Positions 6,081-13,388 of a stretch of 13,887 bases of DNA are shown here, one piece after another. Below the pieces are notes generated by a model, which was not told the DNA's origin, did not search any database, and was given only the letters and a program-made list of their open reading frames with translations. This stretch comes from an uncultured Gammaproteobacteria bacterium. Lineage in GTDB: Bacteria > Pseudomonadota > Gammaproteobacteria > Xanthomonadales > Xanthomonadaceae. The position numbers and the translations under genes are program-made. The DNA lies in the NCBI GenBank assembly GCA_946885735.1, contig CAMPGW010000076.1, positions 1-13,887 on the forward strand, given 5' to 3'. Position 1 is the stretch's first letter. The number at the start of each line of letters is the position of its first letter.

Positions 6081-7529
6081 TCAGCGATACGGCTGCAGGT
6101 TGAGGATCGCCGACAGGACCGTCATCAGGATCGCGTCGGAACCGTCGTATACGCGTCCATAACGGCGACGCTCGTAGTAGCCGTCCTCGTATCCGCGGCG
6201 GAAACCCTCGCGGAAGTAGTACTGGTACTCCCGGTAGCTCACGTAGCGGCCACGATACCCGTAGCTCGCATCCTGGTAGGCCCAGGAATCGCGGTACGAG
6301 TAACGCCAGCGATCATAGCGATCGGCCCGGCCGGCACGGATGCCCTCGCGATAACCATGGTCGATGGCCTGCTGCAGGGTTTCGGCCGCGTAGCGATTGA
6401 CCGAGTAGTACTGGCCGCCCCGGTAGTAGCGATAGGTGGGCGCGGTCCAGTAGAACGGGTCGTTGAAGTAGTTGTAGCTGCGCCAGTCGTAGCGCTGCTG
6501 GCGCAGGCGCGACCAGTAGTCCTGCTGGTAACGGTACTTCTGGTTGCGCCGCTGGTCGCGCAGCTGCTCGCTGTGGCGGCGGGCGTCCTCGAGGCGCCGG
6601 TCGCGGTCGGCCGCCCACGCCTGGGCCTGGCGGCGTTCCTGCTCGATGCGACGGTTGCGGGCATTGTCGTCCAGCCGCGGAGCGTCGGGGCGGTTGCGAT
6701 CCACCCGCGGCAGGTAGGGCGTGCCGGTGAACACACGATCGCCATCGGCGCGCGCGTCCTCACGACGGTCTTCACGACGGTCTTCGCGGCGGCCTTCCCG
6801 ACGGTCCTCACGGACCACGGCGGGGGCGTCGCGCCGGTCTTCCGCGCGGCGGTTGGCCGCCTCTTCGCGCGCCTCCTGCTCACGGCGCTGCTGCTCGAGG
6901 CTGCGCTCGCGCTCGCGACGGTCGGCATCGCGCGCCGATTCGCGCTCCGCGTTGCGCTGGGCTGCTTCACGCTGCGCGTCGCGCTGGGCGTTGCGGTCGG
7001 CATCGCGCTGGGCGTCACGCTGGGCGTCGCGCTGGGCATCACGCTGGGCGTCACGCTGTGCATCGCGCTGGGCGTCCTCCCGGGCCCGCCTGGCCTGTTC
7101 ACGCTCGGCCTGCGCTTCGCGCTGGCGATCGAGTTGCGCATCACGCTGCTCGGATTGCTCGCGCGCAGCCTGCTGCCGTGCCTGCGCCTCGCGCTGCCGC
7201 TCGGCCTGTGCCTGCTGGCGTTGCTGGGAATCGCGCTCGCGCTGTGCCTGCTGCTCGGCCTGGCGGCGTTCGTTTTCGGCCTGGCGTTGGGCGGCCTGCT
7301 CGCGACCGCGGGCCTCGCCCGCCTCGCGCTGGGCTTCACGAGCGGCTTCCCGCTCGTCGCGCTTGCGGCGTTGCTTGAGCTTTTCGTCCTCGTCCTGCTC
7401 GCTTGCCTGCCTTCCCTGGCCGTCCTGCATGGCAACCCGCGCCGACGCCGTCGGCGCGCCCAAGCCGAACGCCAGGGCCGAGCCGATGACGGCAGCCAGC
7501 ACGGTCCGGTTGAGATTCATGGTCTTCAT
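6081..7529 (-). CDS. Secreted Gln/Arg-rich coiled-coil protein with DAQR repeats and Tyr-rich C-terminus
   Basis: I do not recognise a named family for this 482-residue protein. A signal peptide (MKTMNLNRTVLAAVIGSALA, cleavage likely after ASA at 30) precedes a highly charged Gln/Arg/Glu/Ala-rich region (about 40-260) predicted to form long helices. That region holds a perfect-looking tandem of the tetrapeptide DAQR (152-186) and REDR-type repeats (240-260). After a linker, residues 330-482 are rich in Tyr, Arg and Trp and contain two copies of a [YF]REG[IF]RxGxxD motif (393-403 and 439-449). There are no cysteines. The start at 7529 is chosen because GAGGA (7539-7535) lies five bases before it and the signal peptide begins there; ATGs farther upstream (7541, 7634) lack this. 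It is divergent from the EF-hand gene. It probably acts in the periplasm or at the cell surface. Confidence 0.8.
   Translation of the reverse strand: MKTMNLNRTVLAAVIGSALAFGLGAPTASARVAMQDGQGRQASEQDEDEKLKQRRKRDEREAAREAQREAGEARGREQAAQRQAENERRQAEQQAQRERDSQQRQQAQAERQREAQARQQAAREQSEQRDAQLDRQREAQAEREQARRAREDAQRDAQRDAQRDAQRDAQRDAQRDADRNAQRDAQREAAQRNAERESARDADRRERERSLEQQRREQEAREEAANRRAEDRRDAPAVVREDRREGRREDRREDRREDARADGDRVFTGTPYLPRVDRNRPDAPRLDDNARNRRIEQERRQAQAWAADRDRRLEDARRHSEQLRDQRRNQKYRYQQDYWSRLRQQRYDWRSYNYFNDPFYWTAPTYRYYRGGQYYSVNRYAAETLQQAIDHGYREGIRAGRADRYDRWRYSYRDSWAYQDASYGYRGRYVSYREYQYYFREGFRRGYEDGYYERRRYGRVYDGSDAILMTVLSAILNLQPYR
6757..6804 (-). repeat. 12-bp tandem repeats encoding REDR/REGR units
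   Basis: Four consecutive 12-base units (plus-strand consensus TCTTCACGACGG) at 6757-6768, 6769-6780, 6781-6792 and 6793-6804 lie inside the secreted repeat protein gene and encode alternating REDR/REGR tetrapeptides. A degenerate fifth unit follows. Confidence 0.75.
6976..7071 (-). repeat. 12-bp tandem repeats encoding DAQR units
   Basis: Eight adjoining 12-base units (plus-strand consensus GCGTCGCGCTGG) run from 6976 to 7071, one being more diverged (GCGTTGCGGTCG). They encode the DAQR tetrapeptide array on the minus strand. Differences between units are mostly at synonymous third positions (GAC/GAT, CGC/CGT), indicating that the amino-acid pattern is kept. Length change by whole units would keep the reading frame. 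Confidence 0.85.
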
Positions 7530-7819
7530 CGTGGTCCTCATGGGGTGACCGGCAAGCAGATTCTTGCCGCATGCGCAGTACGGGGCACGGCCGCTGAACC
7601 GGGAATGAGTGCAAATTGCCCGATTGCCGTGCATTCAGCATGGTCGCCCGCCAGGCCGCCGCGGTCGCCCCCTCGATGCCACGACTTAATGCCATCCGAT
7701 CAAGAAGTTAAGCGCGCGTTCCAGGCTTTCCGGGCTCAGTGGTCGTACAGGCGCAAACGCCCAACCTTGCGACGCCCCGCTCGGATGCGGCGCCTTTCAT
7801 ACCCCATGGAGAACTCACG
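7530..7819. other. Divergent intergenic region between two secreted-protein genes
   Basis: These 290 bases separate the start codons of the repeat-rich protein (minus) and the EF-hand protein (plus) and must hold both promoters. The middle part is less GC-rich than the genes. I find ribosome sites at both edges (GAGGA at 7535-7539 on minus; GGAGA at 7808-7812 on plus) but no convincing -35/-10 pair, no strong hairpin and no small gene. The long open frames crossing it continue from antisense shadows. Confidence 0.5.
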
Positions 7820-8530
7820 ATGCATGCACTCAACCGCAACCTGATCGCGCTCGCCCTGGGCGCCGTGCTGGTGTCCCCGGCGGCATTCGCCCAGCAGGAC
7901 AAGAACAAGACCGGTGGTCAGGCCACGAATGCGGGCCAGGCGACGGCCGAGTCGGTTCGCACGGGCGAAACCCCGGCGACCCCGACCGTGCCGACCCAGG
8001 CCAGCGACAGCGCCACCGACGCCATCAGCGATCGCACGGCGCAGGATGAAAGCGGCAACCCGACCGCGACCACGGACAGCAGCGCGTCCGCCACGGCGAA
8101 CGCCGGCGGAACGAACCTCGGCTCCGCCGCGAGCATGGCCAGCACCAACCCCGGCAAGGGCAACTGGTGGCAGGACGCCGACACCGACGGCGACGGCAAG
8201 TTGAGCACGCAGGAGGCCAACGCCAACGCCGGCCTGAGCTCGCGCTTCAGCACCATCGACACGGACAAGGACGGCTTCGTCACCACCGAGGAATATCGCG
8301 TGTTCTACACGGCCAACGCGAGCCAGGGCGCCGAGAACGCGGCTGCCCACTCGGCCGTCGTGACGCGTGACGTCTGGGTCAAGCTCGACGCCGATGCCGA
8401 CAGCCGCATCAGCCTGGCCGAGGCGGCCGCGAACGCCGACCTCAATGCCATGTTCTCGATGATGGACAGCAACAAGGACGGCTTCGTCACCCAGGCCGAG
8501 TACCAGGCCCACGCGAAGACCCCCAAGTGA
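7820..8530 (+). CDS. Secreted four-EF-hand calcium-binding protein
   Basis: This 236-residue protein begins with a Sec signal peptide (MHALNRNLIALALGAVLVSP, cleavage after AFA near 24), followed by a Thr/Ala/Ser-rich, probably disordered stretch (25-113). It then has four EF-hand loops at 121-132, 147-158, 190-201 and 216-227. Each has acidic or Asn ligands at positions 1, 3 and 5 and Glu at position 12; the third has Ser instead of Gly at position 6. The two pairs (121-158 and 190-227) share spacing and the words EAxANA and KDGFVT, showing an internal duplication. It presumably binds calcium in the periplasm or outside. The start is chosen at 7820 because GGAGA at 7808-7812 precedes it and the signal peptide begins there, although the frame is open farther upstream. 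A strong terminator follows. Confidence 0.88.
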   Translation: MHALNRNLIALALGAVLVSPAAFAQQDKNKTGGQATNAGQATAESVRTGETPATPTVPTQASDSATDAISDRTAQDESGNPTATTDSSASATANAGGTNLGSAASMASTNPGKGNWWQDADTDGDGKLSTQEANANAGLSSRFSTIDTDKDGFVTTEEYRVFYTANASQGAENAAAHSAVVTRDVWVKLDADADSRISLAEAAANADLNAMFSMMDSNKDGFVTQAEYQAHAKTPK

Positions 8531-8554
8531 TACGAAGCACGATCGCGGTACCGG

Positions 8555-8578
8555 AAACGGCGGCTTCGGCCGCCGTTT
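8555..8578. terminator. Bidirectional intrinsic terminator
   Basis: AAACGGCGGC, loop TTCG, GCCGCCGTTT gives a perfect 10-bp stem flanked by A-rich sequence on the left and TTTTC on the right. It lies between the stops of the EF-hand gene (8530) and the convergent S8 protease gene (8591) and can serve both strands. Confidence 0.85.
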
Positions 8579-8590
8579 TCATTGCCTGGC

Positions 8591-11479
8591 TCAGCGCCGG
8601 CGCTGGGTTCGCTCGCAGTGGCGCACGGACTTGCCGCGGCGACGGAACTCGGCCCGCGCCTCGGCCGAACGGCACTCCGCCGGCATCTCCGCGTCTGCAT
8701 CTCCGGCGCCATCCGTCGCGATGGCGCTGCCGGCCCGCGAGGCCGACAGCGTCGCCGTCGGCCCATCGTCGTTCGAGATGATGCCCACGGCGGTCGCGTC
8801 ACCGACCAGCGCGCCGCCGACATTGCTCAGGCCGACGTTGAAGGTCTCGCCGCCCTCGTTCGTGGAATCGCCGTTGATCGTCACCTCGAACACCTGGGTG
8901 CTGCGCCCGGCATCGATGAAGCGGCCGTTGAGCGCCCGCGCCACGTAGTCGCTGCCTGACGACGCCGATCCGTTGCTGGTGGCGATGTCGTAGGTGACCG
9001 GGCTGGGCATCGGTTTGTCGAGGCGGACCACGAAGGTGGCCGTGCTGGTGCCGCTGTCGCCCTCGGCGATGGTCACGTCGCCGATGCTGATGCTGGCCAG
9101 GTCGTCGTTGGTGATCCGGCCCTGGCCGCGGGTCTTGCCCGCGACGGCGCCGCTGAGGTTGCGCAGTTCCACTGCGAAGGTCTCGTTGCCTTCCACGGCG
9201 GTGTCGCCATTGATGGTGACGCTCACGTTGGCGCTGGTCTGCCCGGCGGGAATGGACTGCCCGGCCAGCGCCACGGCGGCGTAATCGCTGCCGGCGACGG
9301 CCGTCCCGTTCTCGGACGCGACGTCGAAGCCGACCGGCGATCCCGAAGTGGCGGACAGCGACACCGTGAAGTTCACCAACTTGCTGCCGCCATGGCCTTC
9401 GCTGGTGGCCGCGTCGGAGATCGAGATCGTGGGCGGTGGCGCGGGTGCATATGTCGCGACCAGGGTTGCGCCGCTGGATGCCGCGTAGGAATACACGAGC
9501 ACGTACCAGGTGTCGGCGACCGGATCGTCGATCGAGACGGACTCGGCATTGTCGTTGCCCAGCGAGGTCGCGTTGGCGAGCCCCAGCGTGGGCAGTGCAC
9601 CGTTCCGGACGTAGAGGTCGACGTCGCCGGCGCCGCCGCTGGTGGTGACGCTGAGGTTGGTCTTCCCGGACGGCACCACGATCGAGTAGTACTGGTGCGT
9701 GCCCGCGGCGCCGCCTACCGGGCTGACCGGGACCGCGTGGGCCAGCGGCGTCGCATCGTCGTTGACGATGGTGCCCACGCCCTGGCTGCGGGCCACCGCG
9801 ATTCCGCTGACGTTGGTCACGTTGACCAGGAAGGTCTCGTCGCCTTCGATCGCCGTGTCGCCGTTGACGGTGACGCTGAAGTTCTTGCTGGTCATTCCCG
9901 CCGGAATGGTCTGGCCGGCCAGGCTGAGCGTGACGAAGTCGCTGCCGGCGCTGGCCGTGCCGTTCGCGGTGGCGATGTCGAAACTTACGGTGCCGGCCAC
10001 CGCCTTGGACAGGCTCACCGTGAAGGTGAACAGCTTGGTCCCGGCGTTGCCCTCGCTTGCGCTCGCATCGGAGATCACCAGCGTACCGCTGCCGACGCCG
10101 GACAGCGAAGCCGGCGCATCGAGGATTCCCGCGCCGCAGCCTTGCGGGCATGCCACCGGCAGGGCCCTGGCCTTGGCCTTGATGACGCTCTCGACGATGG
10201 CCGGCGAGGACGCCGACAAGGACTGCATCAATGCCACCACGCCCGACACGTGCGGGGCCGACATCGAGGTGCCCTGCGACAAACCGTAGCCTTCGGCTCC
10301 CGGCGTCGTGGTTCCCGCGTTCCAGGTCGAGGCGACGTAGCTCTCCTCGCCACCATTCACGTATTCGCCACCGGGCGCGGACACGTCGAGCACGCTGCCG
10401 TAGTTGGAGAAGCTGGACTTGCCGCCGGCACGATTGGTCGCGCCGACGGCGATGACGTTGGCGCAGTTGGCGGGCTCGTAGGCGACCGCGTTCACGTTCT
10501 CGTTTCCGGCCGACACCACCACGGTGACGCCGGCACCGACGGCAAGGTTGATCGCCGCCTGCAGGTCGGTTCCGCAGGAAGCGGGACCGCCCAGGCTCAT
10601 GTTGATGACTTCCACCGGGTTCGGATTGGCCGGCACGCCGGTGACGGCGCCGCCGGCGGCCCACACGATGGCGTCGACGACGTCGGAGCTCAGCCCGCCG
10701 CAGCGCCCGAGCACGCGCAGGGGCATGACCTTGGCGTTGAACGCGACGCCCGCCACGCCCTTGGTGTTGTTCGTGAGGGCCGCGATGGTGCCGGCGACGT
10801 GGGTTCCATGCCAGCTCGAAGGCGCCTCTTCTTCACCCTCGCCGCATTCGTCCGCGGCCTGCCAGTCGCCTTCGTCGGTCGGAACTGCGTCCCTGCCATT
10901 GCCGTCGCGCGCCGTGGCGGCTTCCGAGATGAAGTCGTATCCGGCCACGACGTTGGAATTCAGGTCGGAATGCTGGGTGATGCCCGTGTCGAGCACGGCC
11001 ACGACCACGCCGCTGCCGCTCGCGATGTCCCAGGCGACGGGCAGGCCGATGCCGCCGGTGGCTTCGTAGTAATGCCACTGGTGGCCGTTGTACAACGGAT
11101 CGTTGGGCGTCATCGTCCGGCGCAGCCGGCGATCGAGCTCCACGTAGAGCACGTCCGGATTCGCGCGTAGCCGGTTGGCGAGTTTCTCAGCCTCGCGGAA
11201 GCCGAGCTTGCGATTGCTGCGCACCAGTTCGGCGCCGGTGCCAAGGCGGCGCACCGGGTTCAGGCTCAGGCCGAGTGCGCGTCCGGGAACATCGAGCAGT
11301 CGCTGGCGCGCGCGGGGATCCGCGTGCGGCGCGCTGCCGGGCTTGAACTGGATGATGAAACCGTCATAGCCGGCTCCCGCATGTCGCTCCAGCCCGCTGG
11401 CCAGCGCCGGGATGCCGACGAGCGCCAGCAGGAGGCCGAAGCAAAGGGTCCGCGCGATGCGCAGGGCGGCGATGGACAC
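8591..11479 (-). CDS. Secreted subtilisin-like (S8) protease with Calx-beta and PPC domains
   Basis: From the GTG at 11479 this is 962 residues: signal peptide (to about 28, ALASG), a propeptide-like region (38-120), the S8 catalytic domain, and C-terminal repeats. Catalytic residues are Asp164 (VLDTGI), His224 (WHGTHVAGT) and Ser405 (GTSMSAPH), with oxyanion Asn326 (SAGNEN). Then come Calx-beta 1 (about 466-575), a PPC domain (about 583-677), Calx-beta 2 (about 684-793) and Calx-beta 3 (about 797-905). The Calx-beta copies share SEG or AEG, GxxxxGSD, NGDxxxEGxETF and NDD. Calx-beta domains bind calcium; PPC domains are often removed on maturation. An unusual basic tail (908-962) with two Cys ends the protein. 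An in-frame ATG at 11563 is rejected because it lies upstream of the likely promoter; GGAG at 11490-11487 supports the GTG start. Confidence 0.93.
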   Translation of the reverse strand: MSIAALRIARTLCFGLLLALVGIPALASGLERHAGAGYDGFIIQFKPGSAPHADPRARQRLLDVPGRALGLSLNPVRRLGTGAELVRSNRKLGFREAEKLANRLRANPDVLYVELDRRLRRTMTPNDPLYNGHQWHYYEATGGIGLPVAWDIASGSGVVVAVLDTGITQHSDLNSNVVAGYDFISEAATARDGNGRDAVPTDEGDWQAADECGEGEEEAPSSWHGTHVAGTIAALTNNTKGVAGVAFNAKVMPLRVLGRCGGLSSDVVDAIVWAAGGAVTGVPANPNPVEVINMSLGGPASCGTDLQAAINLAVGAGVTVVVSAGNENVNAVAYEPANCANVIAVGATNRAGGKSSFSNYGSVLDVSAPGGEYVNGGEESYVASTWNAGTTTPGAEGYGLSQGTSMSAPHVSGVVALMQSLSASSPAIVESVIKAKARALPVACPQGCGAGILDAPASLSGVGSGTLVISDASASEGNAGTKLFTFTVSLSKAVAGTVSFDIATANGTASAGSDFVTLSLAGQTIPAGMTSKNFSVTVNGDTAIEGDETFLVNVTNVSGIAVARSQGVGTIVNDDATPLAHAVPVSPVGGAAGTHQYYSIVVPSGKTNLSVTTSGGAGDVDLYVRNGALPTLGLANATSLGNDNAESVSIDDPVADTWYVLVYSYAASSGATLVATYAPAPPPTISISDAATSEGHGGSKLVNFTVSLSATSGSPVGFDVASENGTAVAGSDYAAVALAGQSIPAGQTSANVSVTINGDTAVEGNETFAVELRNLSGAVAGKTRGQGRITNDDLASISIGDVTIAEGDSGTSTATFVVRLDKPMPSPVTYDIATSNGSASSGSDYVARALNGRFIDAGRSTQVFEVTINGDSTNEGGETFNVGLSNVGGALVGDATAVGIISNDDGPTATLSASRAGSAIATDGAGDADAEMPAECRSAEARAEFRRRGKSVRHCERTQRRR

Positions 11480-11553
11480 GATGCTTCTCCGGAAAGTCGG
11501 GTGCGGCCGGGTAGCCGCGCGCTCCCCTCCATCCATGGCAAGGCTGCTCGGCG

Positions 11554-11562
11554 AGAATAGCA
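11554..11562 (-). promoter_or_regulatory. Extended -10 promoter of the S8 protease gene
   Basis: On the minus strand TGCTATTCT (11562 down to 11554) is an extended -10 (TGn plus TATTCT). Transcription would begin near 11547 and give a leader of about 68 bases before the GTG at 11479. No good -35 is seen; an inverted repeat occupies that place. Confidence 0.5.
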
Positions 11563-11563
11563 T

Positions 11564-11584
11564 TCACGCCGGAAATGGGCGTGA
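11564..11584. promoter_or_regulatory. Inverted repeat, candidate operator of the S8 protease promoter
   Basis: TCACGCC, seven bases, GGCGTGA: perfect 7-base arms over 21 bases, centred at 11574. It adjoins the extended -10 and would cover about -17 to -37 of the protease promoter, where an activator or repressor would act. It could instead form a weak hairpin after hutU, but no T-run follows it. Confidence 0.4.
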
Positions 11585-11641
11585 TCTCGCTCGCGGAAAC
11601 GTGCGAAGGATACGGCCGGTTGACCGCGCGCGCAGGCGCGT

Positions 11642-13309
11642 TCAGTCGAGCATCGGCAGCCTCAGGCCCTGCTCCCTGGCGCAAGCGCGAGCATCTTCGT
11701 AGCCGGCGTCGGCGTGCCGCATGACGCCGGTGCCCGGATCGTTCCACAACACCCGCGCCAGGCGACGATCGGCGGCTTCGCTGCCATCGGCCACGATCAC
11801 CACGCCCGCATGCTGGCTGTAGCCCATGCCGACGCCGCCGCCATGGTGTAGCGACACCCAGGTCGCGCCGCCGGCGACGTTCAGCATGGCGTTGAGCAAC
11901 GGCCAGTCGGACACCGCGTCGCTGCCATCGCGCATCGCCTCGGTTTCGCGATTCGGCGAAGCCACCGACCCGGAATCGAGGTGGTCGCGGCCGATCACCA
12001 CCGGCGCCGAAAGCTCGCCCGTGCGGACCATCTCGTTGAACGCCAGCGCCAGCCGGTGGCGATCGCCCAGCCCGACCCAGCAGATGCGCGCGGGCAAGCC
12101 CTGGAACTGGATGCGCTCGCGCGCCATGTCCAGCCAGCGATGCAGGTGCGCATCGTCGGGCAGCAGTTCCTTCACCTTCGCGTCGGTGCGATGGATGTCC
12201 TCGGGATCTCCCGACAGGGCCACCCAGCGGAACGGTCCGATGCCGCGGCAGAACAGCGGCCGCACGTAGGCCGGCACGAAGCCAGGGAAGTCGAAGGCGT
12301 CGTGGCAACCGACGTCGTGCGCCATCTGCCGGATGTTGTTGCCGTAGTCGAAGGTCGGGATGCCCTGGTCCTCGAAGTGCAGCATGGCTTCGACGTGCAC
12401 GCGCATCGAATGCTTGGCGGCGTCCACCACCGATGCCGGGTCGGTGGCCTGGCGGTCACGCCACTGCTCGAGGGTCCAGCCAGCGGGCAGGTAGCCATGC
12501 AGGGGGTCGTGCGCGGAGGTCTGGTCGGTGACCGCGTCCGGGCGCACGCCGCGGCGCACGAGTTCGGGCAGGATCTCCGCGGCGTTGCCGAGCAACGCGA
12601 CCGACACCGCGCGGCCGGCGCTGCAATGCGCTTCGATCCGCGCCAGCGCGTCGTCGAGGTCGCGCGCCTGCTCGTCCACGTAACGCGTGCGCAGGCGCAT
12701 GTCGATGCGGCTCTGCTGGCACTCGATGGTCAGCGAGCAGGCGCCCGCCAGCGAGGCCGCCAGCGGCTGCGCGCCGCCCATGCCGCCCAGCCCCGCGGTG
12801 AGTATCCACTTGCCGGAGAGGTCGCCGCCGTAATGCTGTCGGCCCATCTCCGCGAAGGTCTCGTAGGTGCCCTGCACGATGCCCTGCGAGCCGATGTAGA
12901 TCCAGCTGCCCGCGGTCATCTGCCCGTACATCATCAGGCCCTTGCGATCGAGCGCGTTGAAGTGCTCCCAGGTCGCCCAGTGCGGCACCAGGTTGGAATT
13001 GGCGATCAGCACGCGTGGCGCATCCGGGTGGGTCGGAAAGATGCCCACCGGCTTGCCCGACTGCACCAGCAAGGTCTCGTCGTCGCCGAGCGTGCGCAAG
13101 CTGTCGAGGATGCGGTCGTAGCAGTCCCAGTCGCGGGCCGCACGGCCGATGCCGCCGTAGACCACCAGGTCCTGCGGGCTTTCGGCGACTTCGGCGTCGA
13201 GGTTGTTCTGCAGCATCCGGAAGGCCGCTTCGGTCTGCCAGCTCCGGCAGTTGAGGTCGGCGCCGCGGGGCGCGCGGATGCGGCGGGTCGGATCATGGCG
13301 GGTGGACAT
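11642..13309 (-). CDS. hutU: Urocanate hydratase HutU
   Basis: This 555-residue enzyme has the usual length for urocanase. It converts urocanate to imidazolonepropionate, the second step of histidine breakdown, using tightly bound NAD+ in the cytosol. Visible family blocks are [17 protein letters not shown] (51-67), the glycine-rich [14 protein letters not shown] (171-184), [14 protein letters not shown] (321-334), [17 protein letters not shown] (353-369), [13 protein letters not shown] (407-419) with Cys410 at the position of the catalytic-site Cys of the Pseudomonas enzyme, and [15 protein letters not shown] (488-502). The ATG at 13309 is supported by GAGGAG at 13321-13316; a longer open frame upstream is not used. 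A perfect TATAAT lies just upstream. No hutH, hutI, hutG or hutC is in view on either side, which is unusual for this gene. Confidence 0.97.
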   Translation of the reverse strand: MSTRHDPTRRIRAPRGADLNCRSWQTEAAFRMLQNNLDAEVAESPQDLVVYGGIGRAARDWDCYDRILDSLRTLGDDETLLVQSGKPVGIFPTHPDAPRVLIANSNLVPHWATWEHFNALDRKGLMMYGQMTAGSWIYIGSQGIVQGTYETFAEMGRQHYGGDLSGKWILTAGLGGMGGAQPLAASLAGACSLTIECQQSRIDMRLRTRYVDEQARDLDDALARIEAHCSAGRAVSVALLGNAAEILPELVRRGVRPDAVTDQTSAHDPLHGYLPAGWTLEQWRDRQATDPASVVDAAKHSMRVHVEAMLHFEDQGIPTFDYGNNIRQMAHDVGCHDAFDFPGFVPAYVRPLFCRGIGPFRWVALSGDPEDIHRTDAKVKELLPDDAHLHRWLDMARERIQFQGLPARICWVGLGDRHRLALAFNEMVRTGELSAPVVIGRDHLDSGSVASPNRETEAMRDGSDAVSDWPLLNAMLNVAGGATWVSLHHGGGVGMGYSQHAGVVIVADGSEAADRRLARVLWNDPGTGVMRHADAGYEDARACAREQGLRLPMLD

Positions 13310-13333
13310 GGCGGGCTCCTCGGCGATGCGGCG

Positions 13334-13339
13334 ATTATA
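13334..13339 (-). promoter_or_regulatory. -10 box of hutU
   Basis: A perfect TATAAT on the minus strand (13339 down to 13334) would start transcription near 13327, just before the GAGGAG ribosome site (13321-13316). No -35 hexamer is recognisable at 17 bases, so an activator may be needed. It lies 15 bases from the opposing -10 of the TauE-type gene. Confidence 0.6.
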
Positions 13340-13354
13340 GGTCCGCCCCTCCGC

Positions 13355-13360
13355 TAGACT
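13355..13360 (+). promoter_or_regulatory. -10 box of the TauE/SafE-type gene
   Basis: TAGACT at 13355-13360 matches the boxes before msrB and pyrC, but here the ATG is 28 bases downstream, so a leader of about 21 bases without a Shine-Dalgarno sequence is predicted. The expected -35 position overlaps the hutU TATAAT. Confidence 0.45.
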
Positions 13361-13388
13361 GGCGCGAAGTCCCGGCGAATCCGCGCGA

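Noticed and set aside
5110..6162. A 350-codon plus-strand frame opposite the dioxygenase gene
   Set aside because: The minus-strand dioxygenase has its iron-binding residues in order; the plus frame has no motif and crosses a terminator.
6357..7844. A 495-codon plus-strand frame that looks like a hydrophobic membrane protein (ALGVTLGVALG-type repeats)
   Set aside because: It is the antisense reading of the DAQR/REDR repeat gene. The hydrophobic repeats are just the complement of the 12-bp units, there is no ribosome site, and the minus-strand gene has a signal peptide, ribosome site and terminator.
8799..10664. A 621-codon minus-strand frame overlapping the protease gene
   Set aside because: Arg/Gly/Gln-rich out-of-frame translation of the Calx-beta region with no recognisable domain.
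9392..11170. A 592-codon plus-strand frame opposite the S8 protease
   Set aside because: Low-complexity Gly/Arg/Asp/Val composition typical of an antisense shadow in GC-rich DNA. The minus frame carries the full catalytic triad and domain repeats.
11480..11563. Longer S8 protease starting at the ATG at 11563
   Set aside because: That ATG overlaps the extended -10, has no ribosome site and would add 28 residues before a good signal peptide. The GTG at 11479 has GGAG upstream.
11981..13357. A 458-codon plus-strand frame opposite hutU
   Set aside because: Antisense shadow of a full-length, fully conserved urocanase.
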